Positions 32,436 to 44,147 are shown, counted from the first letter of the stretch. The stretch is 64,000 nucleotides of DNA from Silurus meridionalis (GCF_014805685.1 NC_060893.1:124001-188000), one strand, 5' to 3'. Notes: generated by a model not told the origin, from the letters alone. A program made the numbers and translations.

Positions 32436-34458
32436 CTGCACCTCTGATAAAGTCCCCTCTTCTGCAGTTTCTGATGGATGAGACACAGGGCTGTAACCCT
32501 TAAAAGATCAATTCATTTTAAGATATACAAGTTGAACTATCAATAGAAAATATAGCAATGAAAAAGTGTAGAAATATAGCTAAAATAGAAATAGGTGATG
32601 TTTACCTGTATTTCTTTGAATATAGACTCCTCAGTCCTCAGTGGTAGATTGACCTGGATTAGGGGACAAAATGAACTGATAAATGTGAATATGAAGAGAA
32701 TGTTATTTAAGAAATAAAGATTCAAGTATTAAAATATTATTTTCAAGGGAGGGAAACTCACATTAGTGTTTGATGATTGTGACTGTCTTTTCCTTTCAGA
32801 GTGGTGTGACATATCCTAAAAGTAGCAGTACATCAGTTTATAAAATTCACAGGAATAGCCTTTGGTGATCCCATATCCAAATTTCTCACTGACAGATGGA
32901 AGACATTTAAACAAAATGTAAGACATTTTTGCCTGTTTATCTATGGATGGTGACTCTTGTGGTCTCTGGTTGTAATACAAAATTGACCAAACAGAGGGGA
33001 CAACATTTTGCAAGTATGTAAAAGGAAAAAAAAAGTCTAAAAAAAGTATATCAAACGATTAATACTATATAGTCCAAAATGTCTACCTGGAGGTCTGTTT
33101 CTGTGGGGGTGGATTTTTCAGTCCCCTGGGGAGAGTGCTAAGACAGGGCAAAAGGAAATGTACAAAAGAGGGAGAAACAAAACAGTCCATTTTAAGGTGG
33201 ATAAAGTTGAGTTGCTTTTTAAATGCTGAGAAACCCTTTAATTTCATTGGGCTTTATAAATTTGATCACATCTACAATTCACTATCACTATAACAGGGGT
33301 GGCCAACCCGCGGCTCGCGAGCCGCATGCGGCTCTTACGTTCATATCGAAGTTTGTGTTTGTTTGTTTTTTAATGTGCGTGTTCGCTTCGCTTGCGTTCA
33401 ATACGGTATTTTTTAAGAATTAAATGAGCTTGCCCCTACTGGGAAACTTTGCGGTATATCAGACCTGGGCAAACTTCGGCCCACGGGCCACATCCCGCCG
33501 AAATCCCTCAATCACCGAAACAACACGGCAGAAACACAATTATAATGACGCAATAAAAAAGCGCAGCAGCACACGGTTATCTGGATAAGAGCAACACTGA
33601 CTGCGGTGTGTGGAGAGCGATTTGCAAAACATGCAATGCTGAAATTTCAAGAGGGGGAGGGGGGGGGGGTGTATCTGCAAAGATTTTCTCCAAGTCGGGT
33701 TTAATTTATCACCTGAAATCCAAACATCCTGATTGCCTTCTAAATATGAGAAGAACACGGCGCAGTAAAGTAAAGTGAATCCGAGCATGCGCACTCCGTC
33801 TGTAGAGGACGTTTTTAAAAAGGCAGGAAAGTTTTCCAGTGATGGTGCCGAGGCAAAAGGCAGAACACACAAAATTATAAATTTCATTGCCTTTTGAATT
33901 GAATTTTTATTTCAGTGCATCCCTAAAATAATATAGTTGGTGTGGCCAGGGCGATTACCTGGGACGACTTTATAAAAGTTAATTCGTCCCCCTCACTTTT
34001 TTATTGGAGGAAAAAAAAACAGGTAACACTACACATTTCGTCCCCCCCACTTTTGAAATGATGGCTACGCCCCTGGGTGTGGCCCTCTGACACAATTCAG
34101 GTTTCTCATGTGGCCCCTTGTAAAAAATTAATTGCCACCCCTGCGGTATATTCATCTCACGCACATGCGCATTTGACAAAAAGGCCGTATTGAACTCAAG
34201 CGAAGTGAACACGCACATAAAAAAACACACACACAAAGTCTGTGTTTTCTACCCTGAAACACGTGAAATCAAAGCATCGATCTGTTCTGACTGACACACG
34301 TGTGAAAGAATTGCTTGAGTGGCAACAACGGAATACGAGGCAGATTTGAAGGGGATTGTTCAAGGCAAGGACGCCAAAAGTCCCACTAAGTAACATGCAG
34401 TAAAAGAAAAACACTATTGTAAATTATTATATTTTTGTTTGTGGACTTGGTTAAACAG

Positions 34459-34500
<42 letters not shown>

Positions 34501-34900
34501 ACAGTGCACACAATGTTCATTGTTGAAAATGACTGTCCTGTGGTCTTAGAACTGTAGGAGTCAATTTCTGTCATTATGTTGGTGTGTGACATTTACAATA
34601 AATCTGGCTGTGCAGAGGTGTGTGTGTGTGTGTGTGTGTGTGTTAGAGAAAGGGATGGGTGATGTTCATGTGTGCCCATGTGTATGATGTGGCTCTTTGC
34701 GGTAACACAGTAAAAAATGTGGCTCTCTGTCTCTGACTGATTTACACCCCTGCACTATAACAATGTACAATACAGCTACAATATCTAAAATACAGCCTCA
34801 CTTTTACTTGTCTGATTTATTTTCTTATTTAGGACTTACCTCATGAGTGTCACTCTGGAAAGTTTCCCCTTCCAAGTCATGTAGATATTTTTTGATTTTC
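32436..34900 (-). CDS. Multi-exon gene fragment with very small phase-0 exons, unknown product
   Basis: Five consecutive minus-strand exon candidates have AG acceptors and GT donors: 34900-34840 (61 nt, KIKKYLHDLEGETFQSDTHE), 33137-33087 (51 nt, HSPQGTEKSTPTETDLQ), 32815-32762 (54 nt, DMSHHSERKRQSQSSNTN), 32653-32606 (48 nt, VNLPLRTEESIFKEIQ) and 32498-32436 (63 nt, GYSPVSHPSETAEEGTLSEV). Four are exact multiples of three, all in phase 0, with no stop. Donors are GTAAGT, GTAGAC, GTGAGT, GTAAAC and GTAAAT. The product is hydrophilic and Ser/Thr/Glu-rich, with no recognisable domain. The first intron holds the hAT nest at 33294-34752. Upstream and downstream ends are not found. It could be a host gene or the N-terminal exons of the transposase-like frame at 31538-31796 on the same strand. 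Confidence 0.45.
33505..33925 (+). mobile_element. BED-finger hAT fragment nested in the middle MITE
   Basis: AICKTCNAEISR and SGLIYHLKSKHPD are BED-finger halves closely similar to the minus-strand sequence in the element at 50720-51559. The right end AGTGCATCCCTA matches that family's terminus. The left end is not recoverable. A G-run at about 33651-33670 and stops show it is dead. Confidence 0.7.
33947..34075. mobile_element. Inner 129-bp hAT-like MITE with perfect 8-bp TSD
   Basis: Ends CAGGGCGATTACCTGGG and ...GGCTACGCCCCTG. The duplication GGTGTGGC lies at 33939-33946 and 34076-34083. It is nested in the middle MITE, making a three-level series. Confidence 0.9.
34464..34498. repeat. 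(GT)n microsatellite
   Basis: About 17 GT units; a second tract lies at 34619-34642. Confidence 0.9.
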
Positions 34901-34917
34901 CTGTAGAGTTTCAGTCA

Positions 34918-34919
<2 letters not shown>

Positions 34920-34971
<52 letters not shown>
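34920..34971. repeat. (GA)n microsatellite
   Basis: About 26 AG units, 14 bp upstream (on the minus strand) of the 34840-34900 exon acceptor. Confidence 0.95.
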
Positions 34972-34972
<1 letters not shown>

Positions 34973-34979
34973 GATTCAC

Positions 34980-35773
34980 AACTCCAGACTACTTTACCAT
35001 TAGTCTAGAGCAGTGCTCCTCAACCAGGGTCAAAAATTATTTTTTTCATTTTAACTGGCAACATTTTTTCTCCTTGAACTGATTTCCAGTTCACACCATG
35101 TTGTATAATGTAAAATACTCATTTAACCATTTGATAGCTGCTACATCTCCATTGTTATGCAATGAGGCATTTCCAGCAAAAAAATGCAGTAACGTCAGAT
35201 CTGGTGTTATGTGCTAAAATTCTTTTTTTTTCTTTGTGAATGCAATGCGCTTGTTTTTTTGTTTGTTTGTTTGTTTTTGTAAATGCGATGCACTTCTGTA
35301 GTTTGATGTGTGAAATCTAGCAGTAAATCCTACAGTACCTACCATGAGCCTTAGTCTTTACTTTTTCATAATTCTATCACATTTATTTGTTTGGAATGTG
35401 ATTATGCAAAGGATCTTTTGAAATAAATGTTTGAATTGTTTATAAAAAATAATAATTCATGTACTGTTTTTGATTTGGGAATCAGGGTCAAAGGAGTTGG
35501 ATGGTATTTGGTATTTCATAAATATAAAGTTAAAAAATGTGAAGTTTTTTTATTAATCTAAAATTATTATATGATTCTCTTTGATCAGCACTTCACAAGA
35601 CAGCTGCTAAAACATCTGTACTAATAATAAAAAATTGTTTCGCTGCAAGGGTTAACTTGTATTCCGGTTGTGTATATACTTTATTGTGTTGTGTCAGTTC
35701 AAGTTCAGGTGTTGTAAACATACCATGTGAGTGCTAGATTAATATTAATAAATAAATATTAATAATAATACAT

Positions 35774-35849
<76 letters not shown>

Positions 35850-36998
35850 GTTTTGGATAGTGTATATCAGCATTACCCATGATCCTCAGCCTCCGTTGCT
35901 ATTTTTCTCATTGCGCTCAAACCAGTGTCCAGGTGAGTTACGAGACTCATAACTAATGATCACATTTAGTGTAAATGTTGTAATTGATGCCTTTTATTGC
36001 CATTAGACCCACATGGTTTACTCCTTATCAGCGAAAAAAAAAAAAAAAAGAACAGGTGAAATTGTTCTAAACGGGGTCGATCACTTCTGTATGACACAAG
36101 GGTTAAAACTGACTGAACTGTTCAGGGCTGCTTGTGTTCTCCATGCACGGTGCATGTGCTTAATCACGCCTGGTTAAAGTCAGTGTTGACTACACACGGC
36201 TACATGAGTTTGGTGGAATGACTTGAGCCTGCAGTGAATGTTACTGTTAATTCAAGCCAGGCTTTTTCAAGTGAGCACAGCTTTCCATTAACTGTGTTGA
36301 TAAAATACCTCCATTACTGTTACTCTTCAGAATTTCTTTGTGTATTTGTTGATGCTTTACACACCTTGTTCATTCTAAAAGAGCTGAACTTCACCTTCTT
36401 CTAGAAAAACCTCTTGCTGTTGAGTTTTTCTGTATTTCCTCAGATGGATGTGCACAGAGGACTGTGTTGAAGGAAATGGACTTGTATTGCAATGGGGTGG
36501 GGGATTTTAGGTATTATAGGGGTGTGAGTGTATTATAGGATATAACTGTTGTGTAACTAAATATTACTGCACCATTGAATATAAACATCATAACATAAAT
36601 TATTTTATTAAGATGATTATGGCTGTTTTTCTTCAGACCAATTCAAAAATCAACAAATATTTTGTACACAGGAAACACACACTGTTTTATATGTTCTGAT
36701 TTGACTTCATGTTGTATGTTATTACAGTTAACAAATAACTTGATTCTCTGTTCTGTTGCTGCTTTTCAAGTGAATTTAACCACATGGTCCTGTGTTATTA
36801 AATACAGCCTTATGGTGTGTTTGACAAACATACACACACATAATGTGGTGTATTTTCACTGCTATTGTTGTGAATGGCAGAAAATTAAGTATTTCCAAAG
36901 ATGAGCATTTTATGTTTTTACTTTTCCATACATTGTTATTTAAAATGGTGATAGATTTATGGTTGATACACGGTAATAGCTGAAGAAAAAAAGAAAGA
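34980..36998. other. Intergenic, with (AAAG)n at 35774-35848
   Basis: One AAAG tract of about 18 units and a poly(A) at 36034-36049. AGTGCTCCTCAACCAGGGTC at 35013 resembles an old hAT end. No coding exon was identified on either strand. Confidence 0.45.
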
Positions 36999-37285
36999 GA
37001 TACACTATATGGACAAAAGTATTGGGAAGATCTCCTGCAATAGAGCTTGTACCTCAACCCTATTGAACCCAAGTCCTCTTCACCTCACCTACATCAGTAC
37101 CTGACTTTACTAAGACCCTTCTGTCTGAATGAGCACAAATCTCCACAAGCACAATCCATAATCTAGTGGAACATCTTCCCAGAGAGGGAAGGTTATTATA
37201 AGAGCAAATGGAGACTAAATGTGGAATGGGATGTTCAAAAATCACATATAAATCTTACGGCCAGGTGTCCACAAACTTTTAGCAA
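36999..37285. mobile_element. Tc1-like deletion derivative
   Basis: The left end TACACTATATGGACAAAAGT with ATTGGGA is a well-known fish Tc1 terminus. The right part, GGCCAGGTGTCCACAAACTT, is the inner half of the opposite terminus. Between them, fragments such as TSTIHNLVEHLP resemble the C-terminal end of the transposase. Confidence 0.7.
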
Positions 37286-37454
37286 TTTCAAGTGGTTTGT
37301 CCTCTCAATGAACTTACAGAAATAGTGAACAAAATGAATCACCTGTTTGAATGAAAATAAAAGTGCATTACTGTGAGAGACGTGGGGGACGGCCTGAAGA
37401 ATGTCTCTAGGTTACGACCGTAACCCTAGTTCCCGAGGAACGAGACGCCGAAAC

Positions 37455-37600
37455 GCTATGGGAACGCCCCTGCGTGACCGCCGCCTGAACCACGTGTGTA
37501 ATCTGACCAATAGGCGTTTGGAACGTGACGTCATCAGCGGGCGACGTCGCGTAAACAGGAAGCTACAAATGGCTGCGAGATGGACCAGACGCTAGCTCCT
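37455..37600. repeat. DIRS left inverted terminal repeat
   Basis: AACGCTATGGGAACGCCCCT through CAAATGGCTGCGAGATGGACC is the near-exact inverse of 42260-42400, with a few substitutions. Confidence 0.92.
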
Positions 37601-37661
37601 GCGAGAGAAGGTAGCGCCGCGGGGATGCAGGAAGTGTGGCACGGAGACGCAGCGCCTGCCC

Positions 37662-37760
37662 TCGGGGAACTAGGGTTACGGTCGAACCCAGAGACGCCCC
37701 TTCAGGAACTCGAGCTGCGCCGAAACGCTATGGGAACGAGTGTCCAATCACGCCACACTG
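37662..37760. other. DIRS internal complementary region
   Basis: The first half (CGGGGAACTAGGGTTACGGTC) is the inverse of the left terminus at about 37418-37440. The second half (TTCAGGAACTCGAGCTGCGC, CGAAACGCTATGGGAACG) is the inverse of the right terminus at about 42376-42407. Spanning both ends in this way is the DIRS circle-junction template design. Confidence 0.85.
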
Positions 37761-37799
37761 ACCAGACCCTGCCTAGAGAGTGAGGGCCTCGCACCAGCA

Positions 37800-38500
37800 C
37801 GCAAAACAGAGGAGCCCGGGTGGCTCTGAGGTCAAGGTCGAGAACCTGACGAAGGTCAGCGGGTGGACCAACCCGCGTCACAGATGTCCTGGAGTGGGAC
37901 TCCAGCGGACCAGGCCGTAGAGGCCGCCACACTCCGGGTGGAGTGAGCTCGAACCCCAAGCGGTGCGGGGAGGCCAGAGGACTCGTGAGCCGACACAATC
38001 GCATCCACAACCCATCTGCTCAATGTCTGCTTATTGGCCGGAAACCTTTCCTATTAGGGCCATAGCAGACAAGCAGCTGCTCCGACTTCCTCCAAGGACT
38101 CGTCCTGCGGAGGTAAGTATCCAGTGCTCGCACCGGACACAGTCGGTGCTGTCGCCCTGGTCGGGGCAGTAAACGGAGGAGGGCAGAATGCCTGCAACAC
38201 GACAGGGCGTGAGGGGCCGTAGGCACCTTAGGCACGCACTCCAGGTTTCGGTAGAGAAACACCTTGGCCATGCCAGGGCAAACTCCAGGCGAGACGGGCC
38301 ATGGACAGAGCCTGCAGATCCCCAATCCTCTTCAGGGAGGAAATCGCCAACAGAAAGGTGGTCTTAACCGACAGAAACCTAAGGGCCACATCGGCCAACG
38401 GCTCAAGGGGGCTCAGAAAGAGCCGCCAGCACAACAGCCAGATCCCAGACAGGCACTCTGGGTGGCGTCCCGGGCCGCAGCCTCCGGGTGCCACGGAGGA
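37800..38500 (-). pseudogene. DIRS tyrosine recombinase relic
   Basis: The tyrosine recombinase joins the circular cDNA to the genome. The minus strand has VALRFLSVKTTFLLAISSLK, RIGDLQALS (first catalytic Arg region), then CPVRALDTYLRRTSPWRKS, KQTLSRWVVDAIVSAHE and VRAHSTRSVAA (His-x-x-Arg). The place where the catalytic Tyr is expected reads LTFVRFST, so Tyr appears to be Ser. Frames change at about 38230 and 38020, and a stop follows the HxxR block. Confidence 0.8.
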
Positions 38501-38579
38501 AACGTGTTACCAGTGGGTGTCTACCCAGCGACTGCCCGCAGGCGGGAGCTATATGCCGCGATGGCCGACACGTAAACCT

Positions 38580-40720
38580 TCAGGGTCGAGGGTTAACCCT
38601 GCTGAAAACTGTTCCTGTAGGAACCCCAGAACGGACCCAACCGGCAGTTAACAGGATCCAGGCCACGGTGCTCGCACCAAGACGTGAACAGTCGCCAGCG
38701 CGTGGCGTCGACCTCCTCGTGGAGGAGCTCTGGAGTGGAGAAGGGTCTCTACCACCTCGGTGGAGAGACCGGCTGCCACGAACCGCGCCTTCAGGGGCCA
38801 CAGCCACAGCCTCCACAACTCTGGGCGGGGTGAACCAGGGTCCCGCCCGCCTGAGAGAGAAGATCCTCCTGGGTGGAATCTCCCACGGAGGGCCCTCGAG
38901 TAGGGCACCAGATCCGCAAACCACGGCTTGCTCGGCCATCGAGGCGCCACCAGGAGGAGACGGACTCCTCCTGGCGAACCCTTTCCAGAACTCCTGGGAG
39001 CAGAGCGATCGGGAAGGCGACAGACGTAGCCTCGGCCACGACTGCACCATGGCATCCAGCCCTAACGGGCTGGGTGAGAGAGAGAACCAGAGGGACAGTG
39101 CGAGGTCTCCTGGGTCGCAAAAGATCCACTTGGGCTCTGTAGAACCTCCGCCATACCAGCTCCACCACCTCGGTGGAGACGCCATTCCCAGGCCTCGGCC
39201 CCTGCCTCGACAGGGCGCCTGCTCTGACATTCAACCGACCGGGATGTAAATGGCTCTCAGGGACAGGAACCTGTCCTGAGACCACAAGAGGACCGCCTGT
39301 GCTAGCTTGTACAAGGCGAGATCGGAGACCCCCTGGTGGTTGATGTAGGAGACTACCGCTGTGTTGTCCGTGCGGACCAACACATGGCGATCTCTCAGGT
39401 CCGGGAGAAAGTGTTTTAACCCCAAAACACCGCCATCATCTCCAGGCAATTTATGTGCCACGAGAGGCGTGGGCGCTCCACAAACCCTGGGCGGAGTGGC
39501 CACTCATGACCGCTCCCACCCTGTGAGGGAGGCGTCCGTCGTGGCGTCATGCGGCGACACGGAACCCCAACACCGGGCCACCGGTCTTTCCAGACATCCA
39601 AGGCTCGAAGGGCACGCCGCGAGACCTTGATAGTGCGATGCGGGTTTCCCCTGAGGGAGATGTGCAGGAGCCCGAGCGGAACTATGCTGGATGCTGCCGC
39701 CATGAGCCCTAGCAGCCTCTGGAACTGCCGTACAGTGAGTGGCTGGCCTTCCGCACCCTCCTGACGGCCGTAAGGATGACCTCGACCCGAGCAGGCGACA
39801 ACTGTGCCTGCATCCTGGCCGCCCCATACCACGCCCAAAAGGTGGTTCTCTGTGCAGGAGAAAGCACGCTCTTTCTGGCGTTTAGCCGAAACCCAAGCAC
39901 CTTCATGCAGGAGAGGACGACATCTCGATGCCGAATCGCCTGGTGCTCCGAGGAGCCATGATCAACCAATCGTCGATGTAATTCACAATGCGGATGCCCT
40001 GAAGCCGCAGCGGGCCAGTGCAGCATCGGCGCTGGCGTGAAGGTGCGGGTGAGAGTGCCAGACCGAACGGGAGGACCCGATATTGGTATGCTACGCCCGA
40101 AAGCAAACCTCAGGAACCTCCTGTGTGCAGGAAGGATGGAGATGTGAAAGTATCGTCCTTCAGATCTATAGTGACGAACCAGTCCCCGGACCTGATATGC
40201 GTCACGACCCCCTTGAGGGTGAGCATCCTGAACCTGAGTCTCCTGAGAGAGCGGTTCAAGGAGCGAAGATCCAGAATGGGACGCAACCCCCATCCTTCTT
40301 CGAACAACGGCACGGGCTGTAGAAGCCTGACTCTCGAACCGAGGGGAACCACCTCGATGGCCCCTTTCCCCAGGAGCGCACTTCCTGTTCCAGGACCAGA
40401 GCCTGCTCGGGACCCACCAGGGTGGGACACACCCGTTGAAACGGGAGGAGAGGACGCGAACTGCAGTGCGTAACCCCTTCTATGGTCCGCAGGACCCACT
40501 GAGACTCCTGGCAGCACCTCCCAAGCTGCCAGAAAGTTCCTCAGGGAACCAGCCTCGGGACTGGCCTCTGACCCACTCAGAGCAGCTGGGGCGGGGCCCT
40601 GCAGCTGAACACCTCGAAAGAGGCGGCGGGCTCCCCATCCGTGCGAGACTTTGGGCAGAAGTGGAGGAGACACCCGCTGGAGGCGGCGCTCTGAAGCACA
40701 TCCTGTGGCAGAGTCCACGG
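38580..40720 (-). pseudogene. DIRS reverse transcriptase, RNase H and C-terminal pol region, frameshifted
   Basis: RT blocks in order on the minus strand: GYALQFASSPPVSTGV, GLRPILDLRSLNRSLRRLRF, GDWFVTIDLKDD, ISILPAHRRFLRFAFG, IRIVNYIDDWLIMAP (catalytic DD), LNARKSVLSPAQRTT and FQRLLGLMAAASSIVPLGLL. RNase H follows with VLVRTDNTAVVSYINHQG and SLRAIYIPVG. The region to 38580 has ALSRQGPRPG, QVDLLRPR, CHGAVVAEA and LLAISPF-like blocks typical of the DIRS pol C-terminus. Frames switch at least five times. Confidence 0.88.
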
Positions 40721-40999
40721 CCCGGCCTCCTGGTGGTGCGGGGAGGGACGGGCACCGTAGCGTGAGGCGAACTCCGCCCCCTCGACCGAAAATCGTCAGG
40801 ATTTCCGCACCACGGCCCGTTTGCTGGAGCCGAGGTGACCCTCAGGTCAGCCCGCTCCTTCTTGGGCCCAGAGCGACGCCTGGGACCTTTAGGACCCGCC
40901 AGCGGAGACCGGGTGGCGACGCCTGTTTCTGTGCTTGGCGGTGCCGGAAGGACCAGGCTGGGGCTGCCGCCGACCAGCCCCACGTGACCGGCGAGGAGG

Positions 41000-42150
41000 T
41001 ACTGCTGAAACGCCGCCGACTGCTTCTTAGACTCCTGAAACCTGTTCACGACCGCCGTCCGCGTCACCAAACAGACCAGGAGGAGCCATCGGTGCGTTCA
41101 AGAGCACAGCTCGATCCTTGTCCGGGAGGTCGGACAGGGTGAGCCACAGATGCCGCTCTGTGGCTACCAGGGCCGCCATGGACCGACCAACGGCCCGCGC
41201 CGTGTGCTTCGTGGCCCGAAGGGTTAGGTCGGCAGCGGCGTAACTCCTTAATGTCGGTGGCCCCGGAGCTAAGTCCTCATCTGTCACGCAGCAGGTCAGC
41301 CTGGTATGCCTGCAACACACCCATGGTGTGGAGACATCCCGCAGCCTGACCCGCTGTCACAGAAGCCTTCCCCACTAAAGCCGATGTAGCACGAGCGGTT
41401 TAGTAGGGAACACCGAACCTTTAGCGGCGATGCCACGCTAGGAGAGAGGTAGCTAGCTAGCGCCTTCGACACGCGGCATCACCCCATAGCCGCACGCCTT
41501 AGCCCCAACCACATTCGCATAAATCGAGGAGTGGTGCGGCGAAGCACGCGCTGAGTATGGGGTTTCCCAAGAACTGGACACCTCGGCGTGCAGATCAGGA
41601 AAACGGCAGGCCCCGCGCCGAGGAAGCGACACAGGACGCAGAAAACGCCATCCAGCTTACTGCGCGCGCTGTCTCTGCTGCTCCACCGCCAAGCTAGATC
41701 CAGCTTAGCAACGGCTCGTGTCACGACCTCGAGGAGCTCCTCGTACAGCACAGGCTGAGAGGGCTCCACGGGCTCGCTAGCATCCATCAGCTCACCCTCC
41801 TCGGAGAGAGAGACATGTAATGCCGCGCTGCTCGTGCGGAGAAGAAGCAGCCATCGGGCCTGCTTCCCAATAGAGCAAGCTCAATTCAGCCGACGAAGCT
41901 GAAGCGGACTCATCCGACTCCAACTCGGCCGCTAAATCGCCTGCGAGCCCCACGAGCGCCGGGCGCCGCTTGCCTCGGCGAGCGGGACCGAGCGCGAGGG
42001 AGAGAGCTCCTCTCAAAGAGCGCCTCCGGGAGCGAGGCGCGCATAGCCATGCGGCTACAATGAGAGCAATCGACTCCCTCGAGAGCCGATTGTGCATGCT
42101 CCACTCCTAGGCAAACAACGCACCGATCATGCGAATCCTTACCGTAATAA
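41000..42150 (-). pseudogene. gag: DIRS gag relic with zinc-binding motif
   Basis: Near the 5' end, RCVVCLGVEHAQSALEGVDC with SHCSRM gives a CxxC-H-CxxC zinc site. It is followed by GDLAAELESDESASASSAEL and YWEAGPMAAS. The later part has LTLRATKHTARAVGRSMAAL and ERHLWLTLSDLPDKDRAVLL, both characteristic of fish DIRS gag. At least three frame changes occur. Confidence 0.8.
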
Positions 42151-42249
42151 ACGCGGACACGGATGCACGACCACGGAAACCCTGTCTGCCAGCCATCACC
42201 GACCAGAAAACACAGCGAAACAGCGCTACCTGAACGAGCAGAAAGCTAG

Positions 42250-42405
42250 CGCCTGGTCCATCTCGCAGCCATTTGTAGCTTCCTGTTTACGCGGCGTCGC
42301 CGCTGATGGCGTCACGTTCCAAACGCCTATTGGTCAGATTACACACGTGGTTCAGAGCGCGGTCACGCAGGGGCGTTCCATAGCGTTCGGCAGCTCGAGT
42401 TACTG
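42250..42405. repeat. DIRS right inverted terminal repeat
   Basis: Inverse of 37455-37600; ends GCTCGAGTTACTGAAGGGGA. Confidence 0.92.
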
Positions 42406-42420
42406 AAGGGGAACTTGGGT

Positions 42421-43015
42421 TGAGGCTGAAAACATAGATCTTAGGACTAAACGAAATACATTAGCTAATAAAACAGATTCTGCCATAGGAGGAGTTTCAT
42501 TTTGGTCACTATTTCCATATAAAAAGAAAAACAAATAAACAAACATAGCGCTTTGAAGTGCTCTTTGAAACCAGGCCTGGGACGACTTGTGTAAATGAAA
42601 TGAGAAAATAAAAACTTTGTCGTAGAGTTAAACCAAATACATCATTGGAAAGGTCTCGACCTGGTGAGTAACATGAGACAGTATGAAGATTCTACATGGC
42701 TCCTGCTTTCTAAATACTGACCTTTGAACCTCAACCTCAGACAATGTTTGAAGGTTTATAATCCAGCAACAAGAAGGTCTACAGACATGGGACCAACTGT
42801 TATAGAGAGCTCTGACCCCAGTTATCATATGAGAATAGTCACTATTGGGCAACAACTGGGGGCACTGTCAGAAATATCCCAAAAGCAATTTCTCCCATTT
42901 AACAATTATACTTTTAAAATCAGATTACACCAATGTCTTTCCCACCCCTCAAAACCCCTAGGAGTACCTGCAGTTTAATACTGCCAACTTCCAATTATGG
43001 GGAATATACCAATCT
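42421..43015. other. Intergenic, nothing recognised
   Basis: No conserved reading frame, repeat end or RNA gene seen. Confidence 0.45.
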
Positions 43016-43490
43016 ATTTAAAAACTACAATTCCCAGTAGTCACACCTTTGAACTTGTTACTAAGCATACAAATCAGCATCCATATTTGAAGTTCTTCCA
43101 GTTTCCAGAGTTTGGTTAGGTTTAGGGTTATGAAAATGTATCTTTACTAAATATATCAACAATCTCCTACAGCTAAAACATACATTATACTGCATGTAGA
43201 TGATCAAGATGAACAAAAATCGTGAGGATGTCACTTCATCTGGGATATTTTACTGTTATTGTAGAACAACCATTTATAAACTACAATTCCCACTAGAGAC
43301 ACGCAATATAACTTCTTACAAAGCGAACAAATCAGCCACCATATTTGTAGTTGTTCTGGTTTCCAGAGTGGGAATGGGGTTATAAAACATATCCTGACTA
43401 AATATATCAACAATCTCCTACAGCCCAAACATATTATTAAGATGATCGGGGTGATAAAATGGTCAGGAGATCAGCTGATCTGGGGGAAAA
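43016..43490. repeat. Diverged tandem duplication of about 256 bp, each with a ZNF143/Staf-type motif
   Basis: Unit 1 (about 43016-43270) and unit 2 (about 43272-43490) share ACTACAATTCCCA, a middle block GTTTCCAGAGT and ACTAAATATATCAACAATCT, CCTACAGC. ACTACAATTCCCAG lies at 43024-43037 and ACTACAATTCCCAC at 43280-43293; these match the vertebrate ZNF143 (SBS) core. Confidence 0.75.
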
Positions 43491-44147
43491 GTTCTGCAAT
43501 CTTTTTTTGTAATGTGATGTAAAGTTAAACAAATTCCTCACATGAATTTGCTCAATGTAGGTGTTTCTTTTCTCTACTTTTGTTCTCAACCTTATCAGTA
43601 ATATTTTGTTATGAATGAACATGTTAGATTGTTATAATTTTTTCTCACTTGCAGAAGTTTATCATTTGCAAGTGTTCATCATAGTTTATTTGTGGTCTTT
43701 CTCAAAAATACACAATACAAAGTGAAAATACACCAAATGCTTATTTATTGCTTAAATGATTGACTACAGGTTTAAAAGTGATCAAAGAAATGTGACAATG
43801 TGCATAAGTTGAAACTATATAGTCTTTGGCGATTCTAGCACATGGAGATGTGATTATTTGTAAAGTTGAAGAGAAATGCATGATATGAAAAGGAAGATCC
43901 CTCCATGGAGTCGACACTAATGGTGGTGAAGGGGTGAAGAGCAATGCTGAAATCTGGATGAATGTAGAGCTCAGCCCCTGATGAGCACAGTGGAAGGACA
44001 CCTGGGTGAAGAAATTGAAAATATTTATTTCGATTTGTCAAATAAGCAAATAAATATCAAATTATGGAAAATGACAAATAAACAAACTAACAGTATCATG
44101 TAATTTAATAAATATGAATTTAAATAATGATCCATGAGGAGCAAAAG

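Larger units (their letters stand above)
33460..34143. mobile_element. Middle nested hAT MITE with perfect 8-bp TSD
   Basis: Ends CAGACCTGGGCAAACTTCGG and ...AATTGCCACCCCTG. The duplication CGGTATAT lies at 33452-33459 and 34144-34151. It splits the outer element. Confidence 0.9.
33294..34752. mobile_element. Outer hAT element with perfect 8-bp TSD
   Basis: Ends CAGGGGTGGCCAACCC... (33294) and ...TTTACACCCCTG (34752), inverted CAGGGGTG. The 8-bp duplication CACTATAA lies at 33286-33293 and 34753-34760. Much of its length is later insertions. GCGGCTCGCGAGCCGC near the left end is a perfect palindrome. Confidence 0.92.
37400..42420 (-). mobile_element. DIRS-type tyrosine-recombinase retrotransposon
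   Basis: A GC-rich 5-kb block with inverted terminal repeats (about 37455-37600 and 42250-42405), an internal complementary region (37662-37760), and minus-strand gag, RT/RNase H/methyltransferase-type pol and tyrosine recombinase relics. DIRS elements integrate through a circular intermediate and leave no target duplication; none was seen. Exact outer borders are approximate. Confidence 0.92.

Noticed and set aside
37963..39250. Long plus-strand open frames in the GC-rich block
   Set aside because: They are antisense shadows of the DIRS pol and recombinase frames on the minus strand.
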